Assembly: GCA_003731675.1 (NCBI GenBank)
Contig: RCNQ01000095.1
Coordinates: forward strand, 1 to 14,347
DNA: 14,347 bases
Direction of reading: 5' to 3'
Source of the DNA: Bacteroidetes/Chlorobi group bacterium ChocPot_Mid
GTDB taxonomy: Bacteria; Bacteroidota; Ignavibacteria; Kapaibacteriales; UBA2268
Position numbers and translations under genes: made by a program. Position 1 is the first letter of the stretch. The number at the start of each line of letters is the position of its first letter. Below are positions 1-8,218 of this stretch, one piece after another. The notes beneath the pieces are model-generated. The model made no database searches and was not told where the DNA came from. It saw only the letters and a program-made list of their open reading frames with translations.

Positions 1-2090
1 TTCTTTAGCGTTGTTTGCAGATTTTCTTCCGATTTCTTTGTCGCTGTAATATCATAAGTATATCCTAACAGTTCTTTTACACCTCCATTATCATCTCTGA
101 TAATCATCGTAAACAAATTTACCCATGTCAGTCTCTCATCTTTGGTATTTAATCTGAATTCAGAATGGTTAATGTAAACTTTTGTCGGGTCTTCTAATGA
201 TTCCTCTATTTCTTTAATTACTTTCTCTCTATCCAAATAATGCACTAAATCAATCAATGAAATATTATGTTCCTTGATTTCATTTGTGCTGTATCCCGTC
301 AATTCATTAATATTATCTGACACAAAAGCAATTGGGTAGTGCTTCTCTCTTCTTAATTTGAAAAGTACTACAGGACCATTCTGAAACAGATTGTTTTCCT
401 CAAACAATTTTTTATTTATTTCCTTAATCCTATTCTCAAGTTGTATTCTCTCTGTTATATCAACAAAAGTTGAAACTAAATAATTAACATTATTTATTTC
501 TATTACCTCCGCTGAAAGCAAACAAGACCTTATCTCTGAATCAAATGTTCTAAAATTAAATTTATAATTGGATATATTTTTATCCTTAATTACCTTTTCC
601 AAAATATTCCGTCGTTCTTCAGGGCTCTCATATAAATTCACTTCAAGTGAACTTTTTCCTATTATATCCTCACGCTTACATTTTATAGCTTTGAGAAATG
701 CCTCATTTACATCAATGAATATTCCTCTGCTCAGCTCTGATATTGACATCGGTGAAGGATTGTTATTAAAAATCAGCTTAAACTTATTTTCACTCAACTG
801 AACCTTTGTTAAGTCTTTGCCGATAAAATAAAAAATCTCTTCCTCGCCCCATATACCCCTGTAAATAATCATCTCAATAGGAATACTTTTCCCATCCTTT
901 GAGAAATATGTGCATTCGTAAATTCTCTTATCGGCTTCCGAATTTTCATTTTTTGAATTTACAATTTCACGAAAATCACTCTCATTTTGTTCATTACAAA
1001 GACTCGTTATACGCATCTTAGTAAATTCTTCGAAAGCATATCCAAGATGTTCCTTCGCATATTCATTAGCATATTTTATATTCCCTTGCATATCCACCAC
1101 AAAAACGAAGTCTTGCAAAGCATTATAAAATGTAAGGAAATTATTCAGCAACTCCTTATTCTTAAGATTTTCAGCAATCTTTTCAATCACCAATGCAGAC
1201 TGGTAAAAAAGATTTTCTATCAGTTGCTGATTGATTGTATCTTTACCCCTTAAAAAGAAATGAAAATTTCCGATATACTTATTGTCCGAAACAAGTCCTA
1301 TAGTGTAAATTGACTTTATCCCGAGAAGTTTCTGTATTGCCTTTGCAATTGAAGCAGGTATTTCACTCTTTGCAAATTTTTCCAAACCTTCTTTGTGCTC
1401 ATACAATCTGGTTTGTGAAAATATCTCACGAAATTCAGGAATTATCTTGAAAGGTTTTGAGAAAAAATCAACCCCCGCTAAATCTATTACCTTCTTGACG
1501 ATGTTTTTCTCCAGCCCTTTGACTTCCTTTAATCTCAAATTGTCTTCATCAATTTTTTCTAAACTCAGAATTACTGATTCAGGCATTAATCCGCTTATAA
1601 ATTCAATCAAATAATGAAATACTTCATCTTTGGTCTGCATCTTGGAAATATCAGTGATAACCTTATTCAAAGTTAAATATTCAAAATTTTCTTGCTGAAG
1701 TTCATTCAGCAATTCTCTTGATTTTCTTTCGCTGATTTCATGGAATAAAGTAATGAAATAATACTTCTCTGGTGAAAAAGCCAATACTGTATAATACCTG
1801 TTCAAAGATTCTGAAAAAGCTTCAAACTTTATTGATTTCCCTGTTAATGCAACTTCCCCGTACTTCTTTATCCAATCAAAATTCGATTTTTCTATCTCAG
1901 GCAAAACTTCAGTAACCTTTTTACCTATGATATCAAGATGATTTAACCCTGTGTATTTCTCGAAATTCTTATTAACCTTCTCGAAAATATAGTCAATTGG
2001 ATTACCTTTCTTATCCAATACAACTTTATGCAAACCGAAAGCTGCATCAGTGTTTTCGAGAACACTTTCTATCACTTTTTCATTATCCAT
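1..2090 (-). CDS. Multi-sensor PAS/GAF protein, probably a histidine kinase (3' end outside window)
   Basis: The minus-strand frame starting at ATG 2088-2090 is open without a stop to the left edge, giving 696 residues of an incomplete protein. It starts with a PAS domain (about 1-115, MDNEKVIESVLENTDAAFGL). A GAF-like domain follows (about 125-310; YTIGLVSDNKYIGNFHFFLRG, then a closing helix). Three more PAS domains come next (about 315-435, 440-560 and 563-690), each ending in a typical D-I-T or D-L-T exit motif; the last ends YTYDITATKKSEENLQTTLK, a coiled linker. No membrane segment is visible, so it should be a cytoplasmic sensor. Such arrays usually end in HisKA-HATPase, but a GGDEF or other output beyond the edge is possible. 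It lies 14 bases after the hybrid kinase and is probably the last or a later gene of the operon. No clear Shine-Dalgarno sequence precedes the start; the leader carries a palindrome. Confidence 0.88.
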   Translation of the reverse strand, partial: MDNEKVIESVLENTDAAFGLHKVVLDKKGNPIDYIFEKVNKNFEKYTGLNHLDIIGKKVTEVLPEIEKSNFDWIKKYGEVALTGKSIKFEAFSESLNRYYTVLAFSPEKYYFITLFHEISERKSRELLNELQQENFEYLTLNKVITDISKMQTKDEVFHYLIEFISGLMPESVILSLEKIDEDNLRLKEVKGLEKNIVKKVIDLAGVDFFSKPFKIIPEFREIFSQTRLYEHKEGLEKFAKSEIPASIAKAIQKLLGIKSIYTIGLVSDNKYIGNFHFFLRGKDTINQQLIENLFYQSALVIEKIAENLKNKELLNNFLTFYNALQDFVFVVDMQGNIKYANEYAKEHLGYAFEEFTKMRITSLCNEQNESDFREIVNSKNENSEADKRIYECTYFSKDGKSIPIEMIIYRGIWGEEEIFYFIGKDLTKVQLSENKFKLIFNNNPSPMSISELSRGIFIDVNEAFLKAIKCKREDIIGKSSLEVNLYESPEERRNILEKVIKDKNISNYKFNFRTFDSEIRSCLLSAEVIEINNVNYLVSTFVDITERIQLENRIKEINKKLFEENNLFQNGPVVLFKLRREKHYPIAFVSDNINELTGYSTNEIKEHNISLIDLVHYLDREKVIKEIEESLEDPTKVYINHSEFRLNTKDERLTWVNLFTMIIRDDNGGVKELLGYTYDITATKKSEENLQTTLK

Positions 2091-2096
2091 ACTTAT

Positions 2097-2115
2097 TCAA
2101 TAAATTATTTATTGA
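2097..2115. repeat. Perfect 19-bp intercistronic palindrome
   Basis: TCAATAAATTATTTATTGA reads as two 9-base arms around one central base. It begins 6 bases before the ATG of the multi-PAS sensor (minus strand) and covers the TAA stop of the upstream hybrid kinase. It is A/T-rich, so chance is a fair explanation. It could be an operator or an RNA structure affecting coupling between the two cistrons. Confidence 0.4.
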
Positions 2116-4042
2116 TTAACATATTAATTAAATCAAGCAACTCTTCCCTATGAAATGGCTTCGCCAAATAATGAGTACAACCCTTACTTAAAAATTCTTC
2201 CTTATCCCCTTTCATTGCAAAAGCTGTAACTGCAACAATCGGAGTATTTTCATAATTCTTTAAATTACGAATTTTTTCTGTAATTTCTAAACCATTCATT
2301 CCACCTTTTAAATTAATATCCATTAATATTACATCAAATTGCTCATTTTTAACAAGTTCCAACGCCTCCTCACCATTTTTTACTTGTTTTAATTCTGCTT
2401 TTCCATTCAAGCATTTTTTTACATACATAATCGACGCCCAATCATCTTCAACCTGCAATATCTTCGGCTTAATTTTGAACTCAGGTATCTGCTTCACATT
2501 TTCAATATCTTTTGCCGTCTCTTGCTCAGGTTCCACTAAAACTTGTTCTGCTTCAGCATTTACAATCGGAAAAATTACCTCAAATGTTGAACCCTCACCA
2601 GGTTTACTGTGGACTGAAATTTTCCCTCCCATCAATTCTACATATTTCTTTGAAATTGTCAACCCCAAACCTGTCCCCTCAAAGCTTCGGCTTAATCCCT
2701 CACTTACTTGTCTGAACTCCTCAAAAATAATTGAATGGTATTGCTCATCAATACCAATACCCGTATCAATTACTTTTATCACTGCATAATCCCTGTTGTC
2801 TATCTGCCTGCTCTCAAGTTCAATCTTCACACCACCTTTGTCTGTAAACTTAATTGCATTGTCTATCAGATTATGTATTACCTTAATTAACAGACTCTCG
2901 TCAAGATGAACTATAATATCATGATTCTTAATTTCTGTTTGCAAATACAGATTCTTTTCTTTAGCTAAACTTTGTAAAACTTCCGTTGAAGTCATTATTG
3001 TATCTGATATATTCACATCACACAGTTGCAATTCCTGTTTATTCGATTCCACTCTTGACAAATCTAAAATCAGATTCAAAGTATTCATCAATCTTTTACT
3101 GCTTTCATAGATAATATCTGCTACTTCCTTCTGCTCCTCATCTTTTACCTCTTTTCTCAAAATATCTGTAAAACCAAGTATCCCTATCATTGGCGTACGC
3201 ATTTCATGGCTAATAGTCCCCAAAAAATTCGATTTTATTTTGTTCAGATTCTCTGCTCTTTCTTTAGCCGCTTTCAAACCTTCAATGTATTTCCTTCTGT
3301 CGGTAATATCCACCATCATCCCAGTATAACTATCCCCAACATAATTAACACTCATTAAAACATTCTTTGTCTTATTGTCTTTAGTTACAAGTTCAGACTC
3401 GAACCCATTTGCCCTGCCTTTGCTCTTCAATATTTTTAATAACTTCTCCCTCTCTTCTTGGTCCTTATAAAACTCCAGAGCATTATATTTCTTCAGCTCA
3501 TCGGGACTTAAAAAATCAAGAATTTCCGCCATAGTCTTGTTAGCAAATGTTATTTCCCCTTTTTCATTTGTCTGATAAACACCCACAAGAGCTGTGTCAA
3601 TTATCTGTTTGTATTTTTCTTCTGACTCCTTCAAACGCCTTTGCATTTCAAGTTTCTCCTTCTCTGCTTTCGCTTCTTTCAAAGCTCTTATTATCGCCGC
3701 AGGTAATTTGAACAACTTATCCTTCAATACATAATCCGTTGCTCCCTTCTTTATCATTTCAACAGCCATGTCCTCTCCCATAGAGCCGGATACAAATATA
3801 AAAGGTATAATTGAGTTCTTCGACCTCACTAACTCCAGAGCTTTTATCCCTGAATAACCGGGTACTTTGTAATCTGATAAGATAATATCATATCTATTTT
3901 TTATGAATTCCCTTACAAATTCTTCACCCGTTGTTACTGATGTGATCTCCCAATTTGGTTGCTCAGATTCTATCGCTTCCTTGATTAACTCAGCATCTCC
4001 GATGTCATCTTCAAGATTTAAAATTGTAATTTTTCCATACAT
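2105..4042 (-). CDS. Hybrid sensor histidine kinase/response regulator, REC-PAS-HisKA-HATPase-REC
   Basis: This 645-residue soluble protein receives and relays phosphoryl groups. The N-terminal receiver (1-120) has the acidic triad E11-D12-D13, phospho-acceptor D57 in LSDYKVPG, S85 and K107. A PAS domain follows (about 140-250, ending VDITDRR). The HisKA domain (about 265-335) has H279 in SHEMRTP. The HATPase_c domain (about 375-495) has N391/N395 of the N box, DTGIG at 426-430 and GTGLGL at 456-461. A C-terminal receiver (about 527-645) has E532-D533-D534, D575, T606 and K628. All catalytic residues seem intact, so both receivers and the kinase should be active. There is no transmembrane segment. 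The N-terminal receiver suggests it takes input from another kinase, possibly the neighbouring PAS kinase. The ATG is preceded by GGAG at good spacing, fixing the start. Confidence 0.95.
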   Translation of the reverse strand: MYGKITILNLEDDIGDAELIKEAIESEQPNWEITSVTTGEEFVREFIKNRYDIILSDYKVPGYSGIKALELVRSKNSIIPFIFVSGSMGEDMAVEMIKKGATDYVLKDKLFKLPAAIIRALKEAKAEKEKLEMQRRLKESEEKYKQIIDTALVGVYQTNEKGEITFANKTMAEILDFLSPDELKKYNALEFYKDQEEREKLLKILKSKGRANGFESELVTKDNKTKNVLMSVNYVGDSYTGMMVDITDRRKYIEGLKAAKERAENLNKIKSNFLGTISHEMRTPMIGILGFTDILRKEVKDEEQKEVADIIYESSKRLMNTLNLILDLSRVESNKQELQLCDVNISDTIMTSTEVLQSLAKEKNLYLQTEIKNHDIIVHLDESLLIKVIHNLIDNAIKFTDKGGVKIELESRQIDNRDYAVIKVIDTGIGIDEQYHSIIFEEFRQVSEGLSRSFEGTGLGLTISKKYVELMGGKISVHSKPGEGSTFEVIFPIVNAEAEQVLVEPEQETAKDIENVKQIPEFKIKPKILQVEDDWASIMYVKKCLNGKAELKQVKNGEEALELVKNEQFDVILMDINLKGGMNGLEITEKIRNLKNYENTPIVAVTAFAMKGDKEEFLSKGCTHYLAKPFHREELLDLINMLINK

Positions 4043-4048
4043 AACTTA

Positions 4049-4052
4049 CTCC
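4049..4052 (-). promoter_or_regulatory. Ribosome binding site of the hybrid kinase
   Basis: On the minus strand GGAGTAAGT precedes the ATG at 4042, a standard Shine-Dalgarno distance. It supports this start over internal methionines. Confidence 0.65.
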
Positions 4053-4071
4053 ATCTATTAATTTTAATTAT

Positions 4072-5397
4072 TTACTTGTTAGGTATTGTGAAAAACAAAG
4101 TAGTTCCTTTACCCGGTTTGCTCTCAGCCCAAATCTTACCACCATGCTTATTTATTATCCTCTTTGTCATAGCCAACCCAATTCCTGTCCCTTCAAAGTC
4201 AGCAGGATTATGTAATCTTTGAAACACTCCGAACATATTCTCCGCATAATTCATATCGAAACCTACTCCATTGTCCCTCACGTAAATCACCTTTTCCTCA
4301 GACCTTGAGTAGCATCCAACTTCTATTCTTGTTACTTCATTTTTTGACGTATATTTTATAGCATTGCTGATTAAATTTGTAAATGCCATCTTCAATAATT
4401 CCTCGTCAGCCAATACCCTCGGCAATGTCTGAATATCCCAAATTATATTTCTGTCTTTAACATCATCTTCAAAGAATCTCTTAACTTCTTTCACCATTCC
4501 GTTCATATCAACTTTTGTCTTATTCAAAACTTTCCGCCCCAACCGTGAAAATTCCAAAAGCTTATCTATCATTATCCCCATTTCATTCGAAGATTGATAA
4601 ATCAATTCAGCATACTTCTTAAGCTTACTATCATTCTCATCAACATTCTTCAGCAACAACTCAGAAAATCCTTTTATATGTCTCAACGGTGCTTTTAAGT
4701 CATGCGATACTGAGTAACTGAAAGACTCTAAATCCTTGTTCAATATTTCCAGCTCCTTAGTCCTTTCCATAACTCGTTCTTCAAGCTCCAGATTCATCCT
4801 TTTAATTGTCTCCTCAGCTTCCTTTTTCTCAGTGATATCCTCACCCGAACTAATTGTTGCTATTACTTCACCTTTTGAATCAGTTAACACTGCATTATTC
4901 CATAATATCAGCTTCTTTTCACCCTTTTTGGTAACTATATAATTCTCAAATGTCTCAAATTTCTCTATATTTTTATTTTTTACATTAAAGTGCACATTTC
5001 TCAATATTGCTTTATCCTCTTCAGGTATAAAATTTTCAAACCAGTTCTTCCCTATTATTTCATCTTCCTTACATCCAAGTATTTTACATCCCTTTTTATT
5101 CACCAACTTCACTGTCCCGTTTTTATCTAACACAAGAATCATAATACCTGCTATGTCAATATATTTCTGAAACTTGTTTCGTTCCTCCAGTAACATAGCT
5201 TCTGTTTTTTGCTTTTCAAGAATCTCTTGTTGTAATTTCTGATTTGCTTGTATCAGCTTTTCAGTTCTTAACTCAATCAATTCTTCAAGTTCTTCCTTGG
5301 AAATCTTCAAATCATCAACTGTCTTATTATAATCTTTCTCATTAAAATTATCATCAGACTGTTCCTCATTCTCACTTATATTCGTTTCTATCAGCAT
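4072..5397 (-). CDS. Cytoplasmic PAS sensor histidine kinase
   Basis: This 441-residue kinase autophosphorylates on a histidine in response to an unknown signal. An acidic N-terminus leads into a long coiled coil (about 25-75). A PAS domain follows (about 75-190; ILVLDKNGTVKLVN at 87-100, exit motif EDITEKKEAEE), then a second coiled coil (190-222). HisKA (about 222-288) has H232 in SHDLKAPLRHIKGFSELL, the version seen in bacteriophytochrome-type kinases. HATPase_c (about 330-440) has N341/N345, DNGVGF at 375-380 and GTGIGL at 403-408. No chromophore domain, receiver or membrane segment is present. It sits between the stand-alone receiver (26 bases upstream) and the hybrid kinase (29 bases downstream), either of which could be its phosphorylation target. 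The start is the first ATG in frame; only a weak AAG-type ribosome site precedes it. Confidence 0.94.
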   Translation of the reverse strand: MLIETNISENEEQSDDNFNEKDYNKTVDDLKISKEELEELIELRTEKLIQANQKLQQEILEKQKTEAMLLEERNKFQKYIDIAGIMILVLDKNGTVKLVNKKGCKILGCKEDEIIGKNWFENFIPEEDKAILRNVHFNVKNKNIEKFETFENYIVTKKGEKKLILWNNAVLTDSKGEVIATISSGEDITEKKEAEETIKRMNLELEERVMERTKELEILNKDLESFSYSVSHDLKAPLRHIKGFSELLLKNVDENDSKLKKYAELIYQSSNEMGIMIDKLLEFSRLGRKVLNKTKVDMNGMVKEVKRFFEDDVKDRNIIWDIQTLPRVLADEELLKMAFTNLISNAIKYTSKNEVTRIEVGCYSRSEEKVIYVRDNGVGFDMNYAENMFGVFQRLHNPADFEGTGIGLAMTKRIINKHGGKIWAESKPGKGTTLFFTIPNK

Positions 5398-5423
5398 TTT
5401 CTTATCAATTATTAATTACTAAA

Positions 5424-5837
5424 TCATTTCTTGTCTTGTGTTTGAGAATCAATCTGCTTTGTTTTCTCAAGAACCAACCGAACAGATAACTCATCGATAA
5501 TTTCTATCACCTTTTCAAATTCAGCTGATTTATCAAAAAAATAATCCGCTCCCTTTTCGAATGCCTTCTTCTTATATTGTTCAATCGTATAATTTGTAAG
5601 CATTATCACCATTGGTGCTGGATTTAGTGCCTTTGCCGCATCCAATACATCAAAACCAATTCCTTTCGGCAATCTTATATCGAGTATCACTGCATCAGGT
5701 CTTAACTTAGTTACAAGTTCAATCCCTTCCTTCACATCACTTGCCATATAAACAGTCTCTAAAAACCTCACCGGCTTTAATAATTTTACAAGAGTATCTC
5801 TTATAAATTCCGAATCATCAACAATTAACAGTTTCAT
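5424..5837 (-). CDS. Stand-alone response regulator receiver domain (CheY-like)
   Basis: This 137-residue protein is essentially one receiver domain. The acidic pair D7-D8 lies in LLIVDDSEFIR, the phospho-acceptor is D53 in VILDIRLPKGIGFDVL, the switch threonine is T81 in MLTNYT, and the conserved lysine is K103 in FFDKSAEFEKV. A charged tail (about 120-137) follows, with no room for an output domain. It is the first gene of the minus-strand signalling operon and is followed after 26 bases by the PAS kinase, its likely partner. Its role could be phosphotransfer to or from the two larger kinases, or an effect on another protein by contact; the sequence cannot separate these. GGAG seven bases before the ATG supports the start. 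Confidence 0.95.
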   Translation of the reverse strand: MKLLIVDDSEFIRDTLVKLLKPVRFLETVYMASDVKEGIELVTKLRPDAVILDIRLPKGIGFDVLDAAKALNPAPMVIMLTNYTIEQYKKKAFEKGADYFFDKSAEFEKVIEIIDELSVRLVLEKTKQIDSQTQDKK

Positions 5838-5844
5838 TTCTTAT

Positions 5845-5848
5845 CTCC
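5845..5848 (-). promoter_or_regulatory. Ribosome binding site of the receiver gene
   Basis: On the minus strand GGAGATAAGAA precedes the ATG at 5837, giving a 7-base spacing. It is one of the few clear Shine-Dalgarno sequences in the window. Confidence 0.65.
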
Positions 5849-6022
5849 AAAATGTATTATATTAATAGAACTTTTTCCGTTACAAAAATGATAATTCTTA
5901 ATTAAATATGAAATTGCAGAATTTACGATTTTAATGTCAAAATTTTTTCGACATACTTCCTCTGAGCCATATAATTTTAATGCAAACTCATATTACAAAT
6001 CATATATTAGCCAAAAAATCGT

Positions 6023-6030
6023 TAACTTTG
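6023..6030 (+). promoter_or_regulatory. Candidate Bacteroidota-type -7 element for the acyltransferase operon
   Basis: TAACTTTG fits the TAnnTTTG -7 consensus of the Bacteroidota primary sigma factor. It lies about 30 bases before ATG 6061, so transcription would start near 6036, downstream of the alternative ATG at 5980. No matching TTTG is seen at about 20 bases upstream, which lowers confidence. Confidence 0.4.
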
Positions 6031-6060
6031 CAGATATTTTTATTAATATTATTTGAATTT

Positions 6061-7047
6061 ATGAGTAAAATAATTGTTCAGGAATACAACGAAAAAGACA
6101 AGGAAGAATGGGATAATTTTGTCGAAACTTCCAATAACGGCACTATGTTCCATAAACAAAAATTTTTAGACTACCACCCGCAGGGTAAGTTCAATTTCCA
6201 TCATCTGTTATTTCGTAAAGACAATGAGCTGATTGCTGTCCTGCCAGGTGGAATGGCAGACAATGGCAACTCCTTCTGGTCACCCGTCGGAGCAAGCTAT
6301 GGCTCAATTGTTACAAAAGATGTCCCTTACCATATTTCATTGAATTTAGTAGATGCATTGCTGGAGTATTGCAAAGAAAAAAATTTCAAAGATATTTATC
6401 TCATTCCTCCGCCCATTATCTACAACAAAGTTTACAATCAGCACATTGAATACTCCATGCTTTACAGAAGATTCGACTTTGAATACAGCTATATCTCACA
6501 CGCCATTGATTTGAGCATCGGAAATGATTTTTTAAAATACTTCGACAAAACAGCAAGAAAAACCATTCACAAAATTCTCAGAGAAAAACAAATTACAATA
6601 GAAGAAAGTGATGACTACATCTCTTTCAATGACATTCTGATAAAAAACAAAGCTAAGCACAACGTTAAGCCAACTCATTCTCTCGAAGATATGCTCAAAT
6701 TACGCGAATTAATGCCCGAAAACCTCAAATTATTCCTTGTTTATCATCAAGGAAAACCAATTGCAGGTTCACTCCTTTTCCTGGCAAATAAAAATGTAAG
6801 TCTGTGTTTCTACAATATGCTCTTATACGAATACGAACACCTTCGCCCTGTGTATCTTGTAAATTATGAAGTTACACGCTGGTCAATCGAAAACGGCTAC
6901 AAATGGGTGGACATAGGTGTTTCGCAGGACACTTCTGCCGAAGACCCCATGACTCCTTCATTAAATCTCATTTACTTTAAAGAAAGATTTAACGCTCGTG
7001 GTGTCCTCAGGTCAACTTTCCATTACAATTTCGAAAAACAAAAATAA
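6061..7047 (+). CDS. FemAB/GNAT-like acyltransferase
   Basis: From ATG 6061 the protein has 328 residues. It resembles the FemAB-like members of the GNAT superfamily, which have a doubled acetyltransferase fold and transfer acyl or aminoacyl groups, often to cell-wall or surface glycan precursors. The N-terminal half (about 1-145) contains HKQKFLDYHP and LPGGMADNG. The C-terminal GNAT domain (about 150-315) contains KTARKTIHKILRE, the strand pair GKPIAGSLLFLANKNVSLCF, the helix YLVNYEVTRWSIENG and the closing YKWVDIGVSQD. There is no signal peptide or membrane segment, so it acts in the cytoplasm. It is five to fourteen bases upstream of a glycosyltransferase, which suggests a glycan substrate. 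I chose ATG 6061 over ATG 5980 because the extra 27 residues are unlike the family and a -7 promoter element lies between the two. Donor and acceptor cannot be named. Confidence 0.82.
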   Translation: MSKIIVQEYNEKDKEEWDNFVETSNNGTMFHKQKFLDYHPQGKFNFHHLLFRKDNELIAVLPGGMADNGNSFWSPVGASYGSIVTKDVPYHISLNLVDALLEYCKEKNFKDIYLIPPPIIYNKVYNQHIEYSMLYRRFDFEYSYISHAIDLSIGNDFLKYFDKTARKTIHKILREKQITIEESDDYISFNDILIKNKAKHNVKPTHSLEDMLKLRELMPENLKLFLVYHQGKPIAGSLLFLANKNVSLCFYNMLLYEYEHLRPVYLVNYEVTRWSIENGYKWVDIGVSQDTSAEDPMTPSLNLIYFKERFNARGVLRSTFHYNFEKQK

Positions 7048-7061
7048 TTTAGTTGATAATC

Positions 7062-8207
7062 ATGCAAGCTCAAATGACTGCTAACAATAATTCAATATAT
7101 GATGTCTGCATGATTACTATGTCATTCCTAAGGCATGATGCACGCACTATCAACATATCCAAAACCCTGTTTAAAAACAACAAAAAGGTCTGCGTAATCG
7201 GCTATGGCAATGATAATGAAAAATATGATTTCATTGATTTCAAAACCATTTCAAAACCATTTTATTCCCGTGTCTTCAAAGAATGGTCTTATTTCCGTAA
7301 AGTCTGCAAAAAATTATATCCCGTGATTCAGGCAAAAACATATTGGGCTTCTGACTTTTACTCTCTCCCCATCGCATCTCACTACGCAAAAAAGTACGGC
7401 GCTAAACTTATTTATGATGCAAGGGAAATCTACTCTGCCATCGGCTCACTGCACAATCGCAGATTTACACAAACTGTTCAAACTTTTCTCGAAAAAAAAT
7501 GGGTCAAAAATGTTGATAAAATCGTTGTTACAGGTGAACTTGATAAAGAATATCTTATTAATCATTTCAAAACTGATATACCTTTCTATATCGTCAAAAA
7601 CTTTCCTCCTTTCAGAGAAGCCGTTAAATCTGAAATCATCAGAGAAAAATTCAAAATACCTCAGGATAAAAAAATACTGATTTATCAGGGAATGATTAGC
7701 GAGGGAAGAGGCATTATTCCTGCTATCAAAGCCCTTTCTCATCTTGAAGATTTCGTCTTTTGCATCTTTGGTGATGGTATTTTAAGAAAAGAAGCAATGC
7801 AACTTTCTGAAAAACTTGGCTTAACAAATAAAGTAATTTTTGCAGGAAACATTAACTACTCTGAGCTTCACCAATGGACTTGTTCTGCTGACATCGGACT
7901 CGCTTTGATTGAACCAATTTCATACAGTTATAACCTTGCTTTACCAAATAAATTATTTGAATACTGTATGGCAGGAATCCCCTCACTCGTTTCCGATTTA
8001 CCGGCTATGAAGCAAATAATAGATGAATTCGGCATCGGTCTTGCCATCAACCCCGACTCTGAACCTAAGGATATAGCCGGAGCAATCAGTAAAATAGCCC
8101 AAAAAGACAATTACACAAAATTCAAAAATGCCTGTGCAAATGCTTCTTACCGGCTCTCTTTTGACTCCCAGGATAACATCGTTATGTCATTGTTTAATGA
8201 ATACTAA
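7062..8207 (+). CDS. Glycosyltransferase family 4 (group 1)
   Basis: This 381-residue protein is a GT-B-fold retaining glycosyltransferase, which moves a sugar from a nucleotide-sugar donor to an acceptor. The N-terminal acceptor half includes MITMSFLRHDAR, the VIQAKTYWASDFYSLPIA stretch and LIYDAREIYSA, all usual in this family. The C-terminal donor half has KILIYQGMISEGRGI, FVFCIFGDGI, the VIFAGNINYSELHQW segment and the nucleotide-sugar motif ALPNKLFEYCMAGIPSLVSD. No membrane helix is present; it would work at the inner face of the membrane. It follows the acyltransferase and precedes the EamA transporter with very short gaps, so the three are likely co-transcribed. A TTG at 7053 would add three residues; ATG 7062 or ATG 7074 is preferred. 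No ribosome site decides it. The sugar specificity is unknown. Confidence 0.9.
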   Translation: MQAQMTANNNSIYDVCMITMSFLRHDARTINISKTLFKNNKKVCVIGYGNDNEKYDFIDFKTISKPFYSRVFKEWSYFRKVCKKLYPVIQAKTYWASDFYSLPIASHYAKKYGAKLIYDAREIYSAIGSLHNRRFTQTVQTFLEKKWVKNVDKIVVTGELDKEYLINHFKTDIPFYIVKNFPPFREAVKSEIIREKFKIPQDKKILIYQGMISEGRGIIPAIKALSHLEDFVFCIFGDGILRKEAMQLSEKLGLTNKVIFAGNINYSELHQWTCSADIGLALIEPISYSYNLALPNKLFEYCMAGIPSLVSDLPAMKQIIDEFGIGLAINPDSEPKDIAGAISKIAQKDNYTKFKNACANASYRLSFDSQDNIVMSLFNEY

Positions 8208-8218
8208 ACAAATAAAAT

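Larger units (their letters stand above)
5838..6060. promoter_or_regulatory. Divergent intergenic region between signalling and envelope operons
   Basis: These 223 A/T-rich bases separate divergently read genes and must hold promoters for both. On the plus side a TAnnTTTG -7 element is visible (listed separately). On the minus side I see TTGACA-like bases near 5935-5940 but no convincing partner element, so I do not place that promoter. A 27-residue in-frame extension of the plus-strand gene from ATG 5980 falls here and is judged non-coding. Confidence 0.5.

Noticed and set aside
568..1614. Plus-strand open frames (568-801, 987-1253, 1393-1614)
   Set aside because: They lie antisense to the continuous multi-PAS sensor frame, show no domain or start signal, and have compositions typical of complement reads of coding DNA.
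5930..5945. TTGACA-like -35 box on the minus strand before the receiver gene
   Set aside because: No -10 or TAnnTTTG partner is found at an acceptable distance, and A/T-rich DNA gives such matches often.
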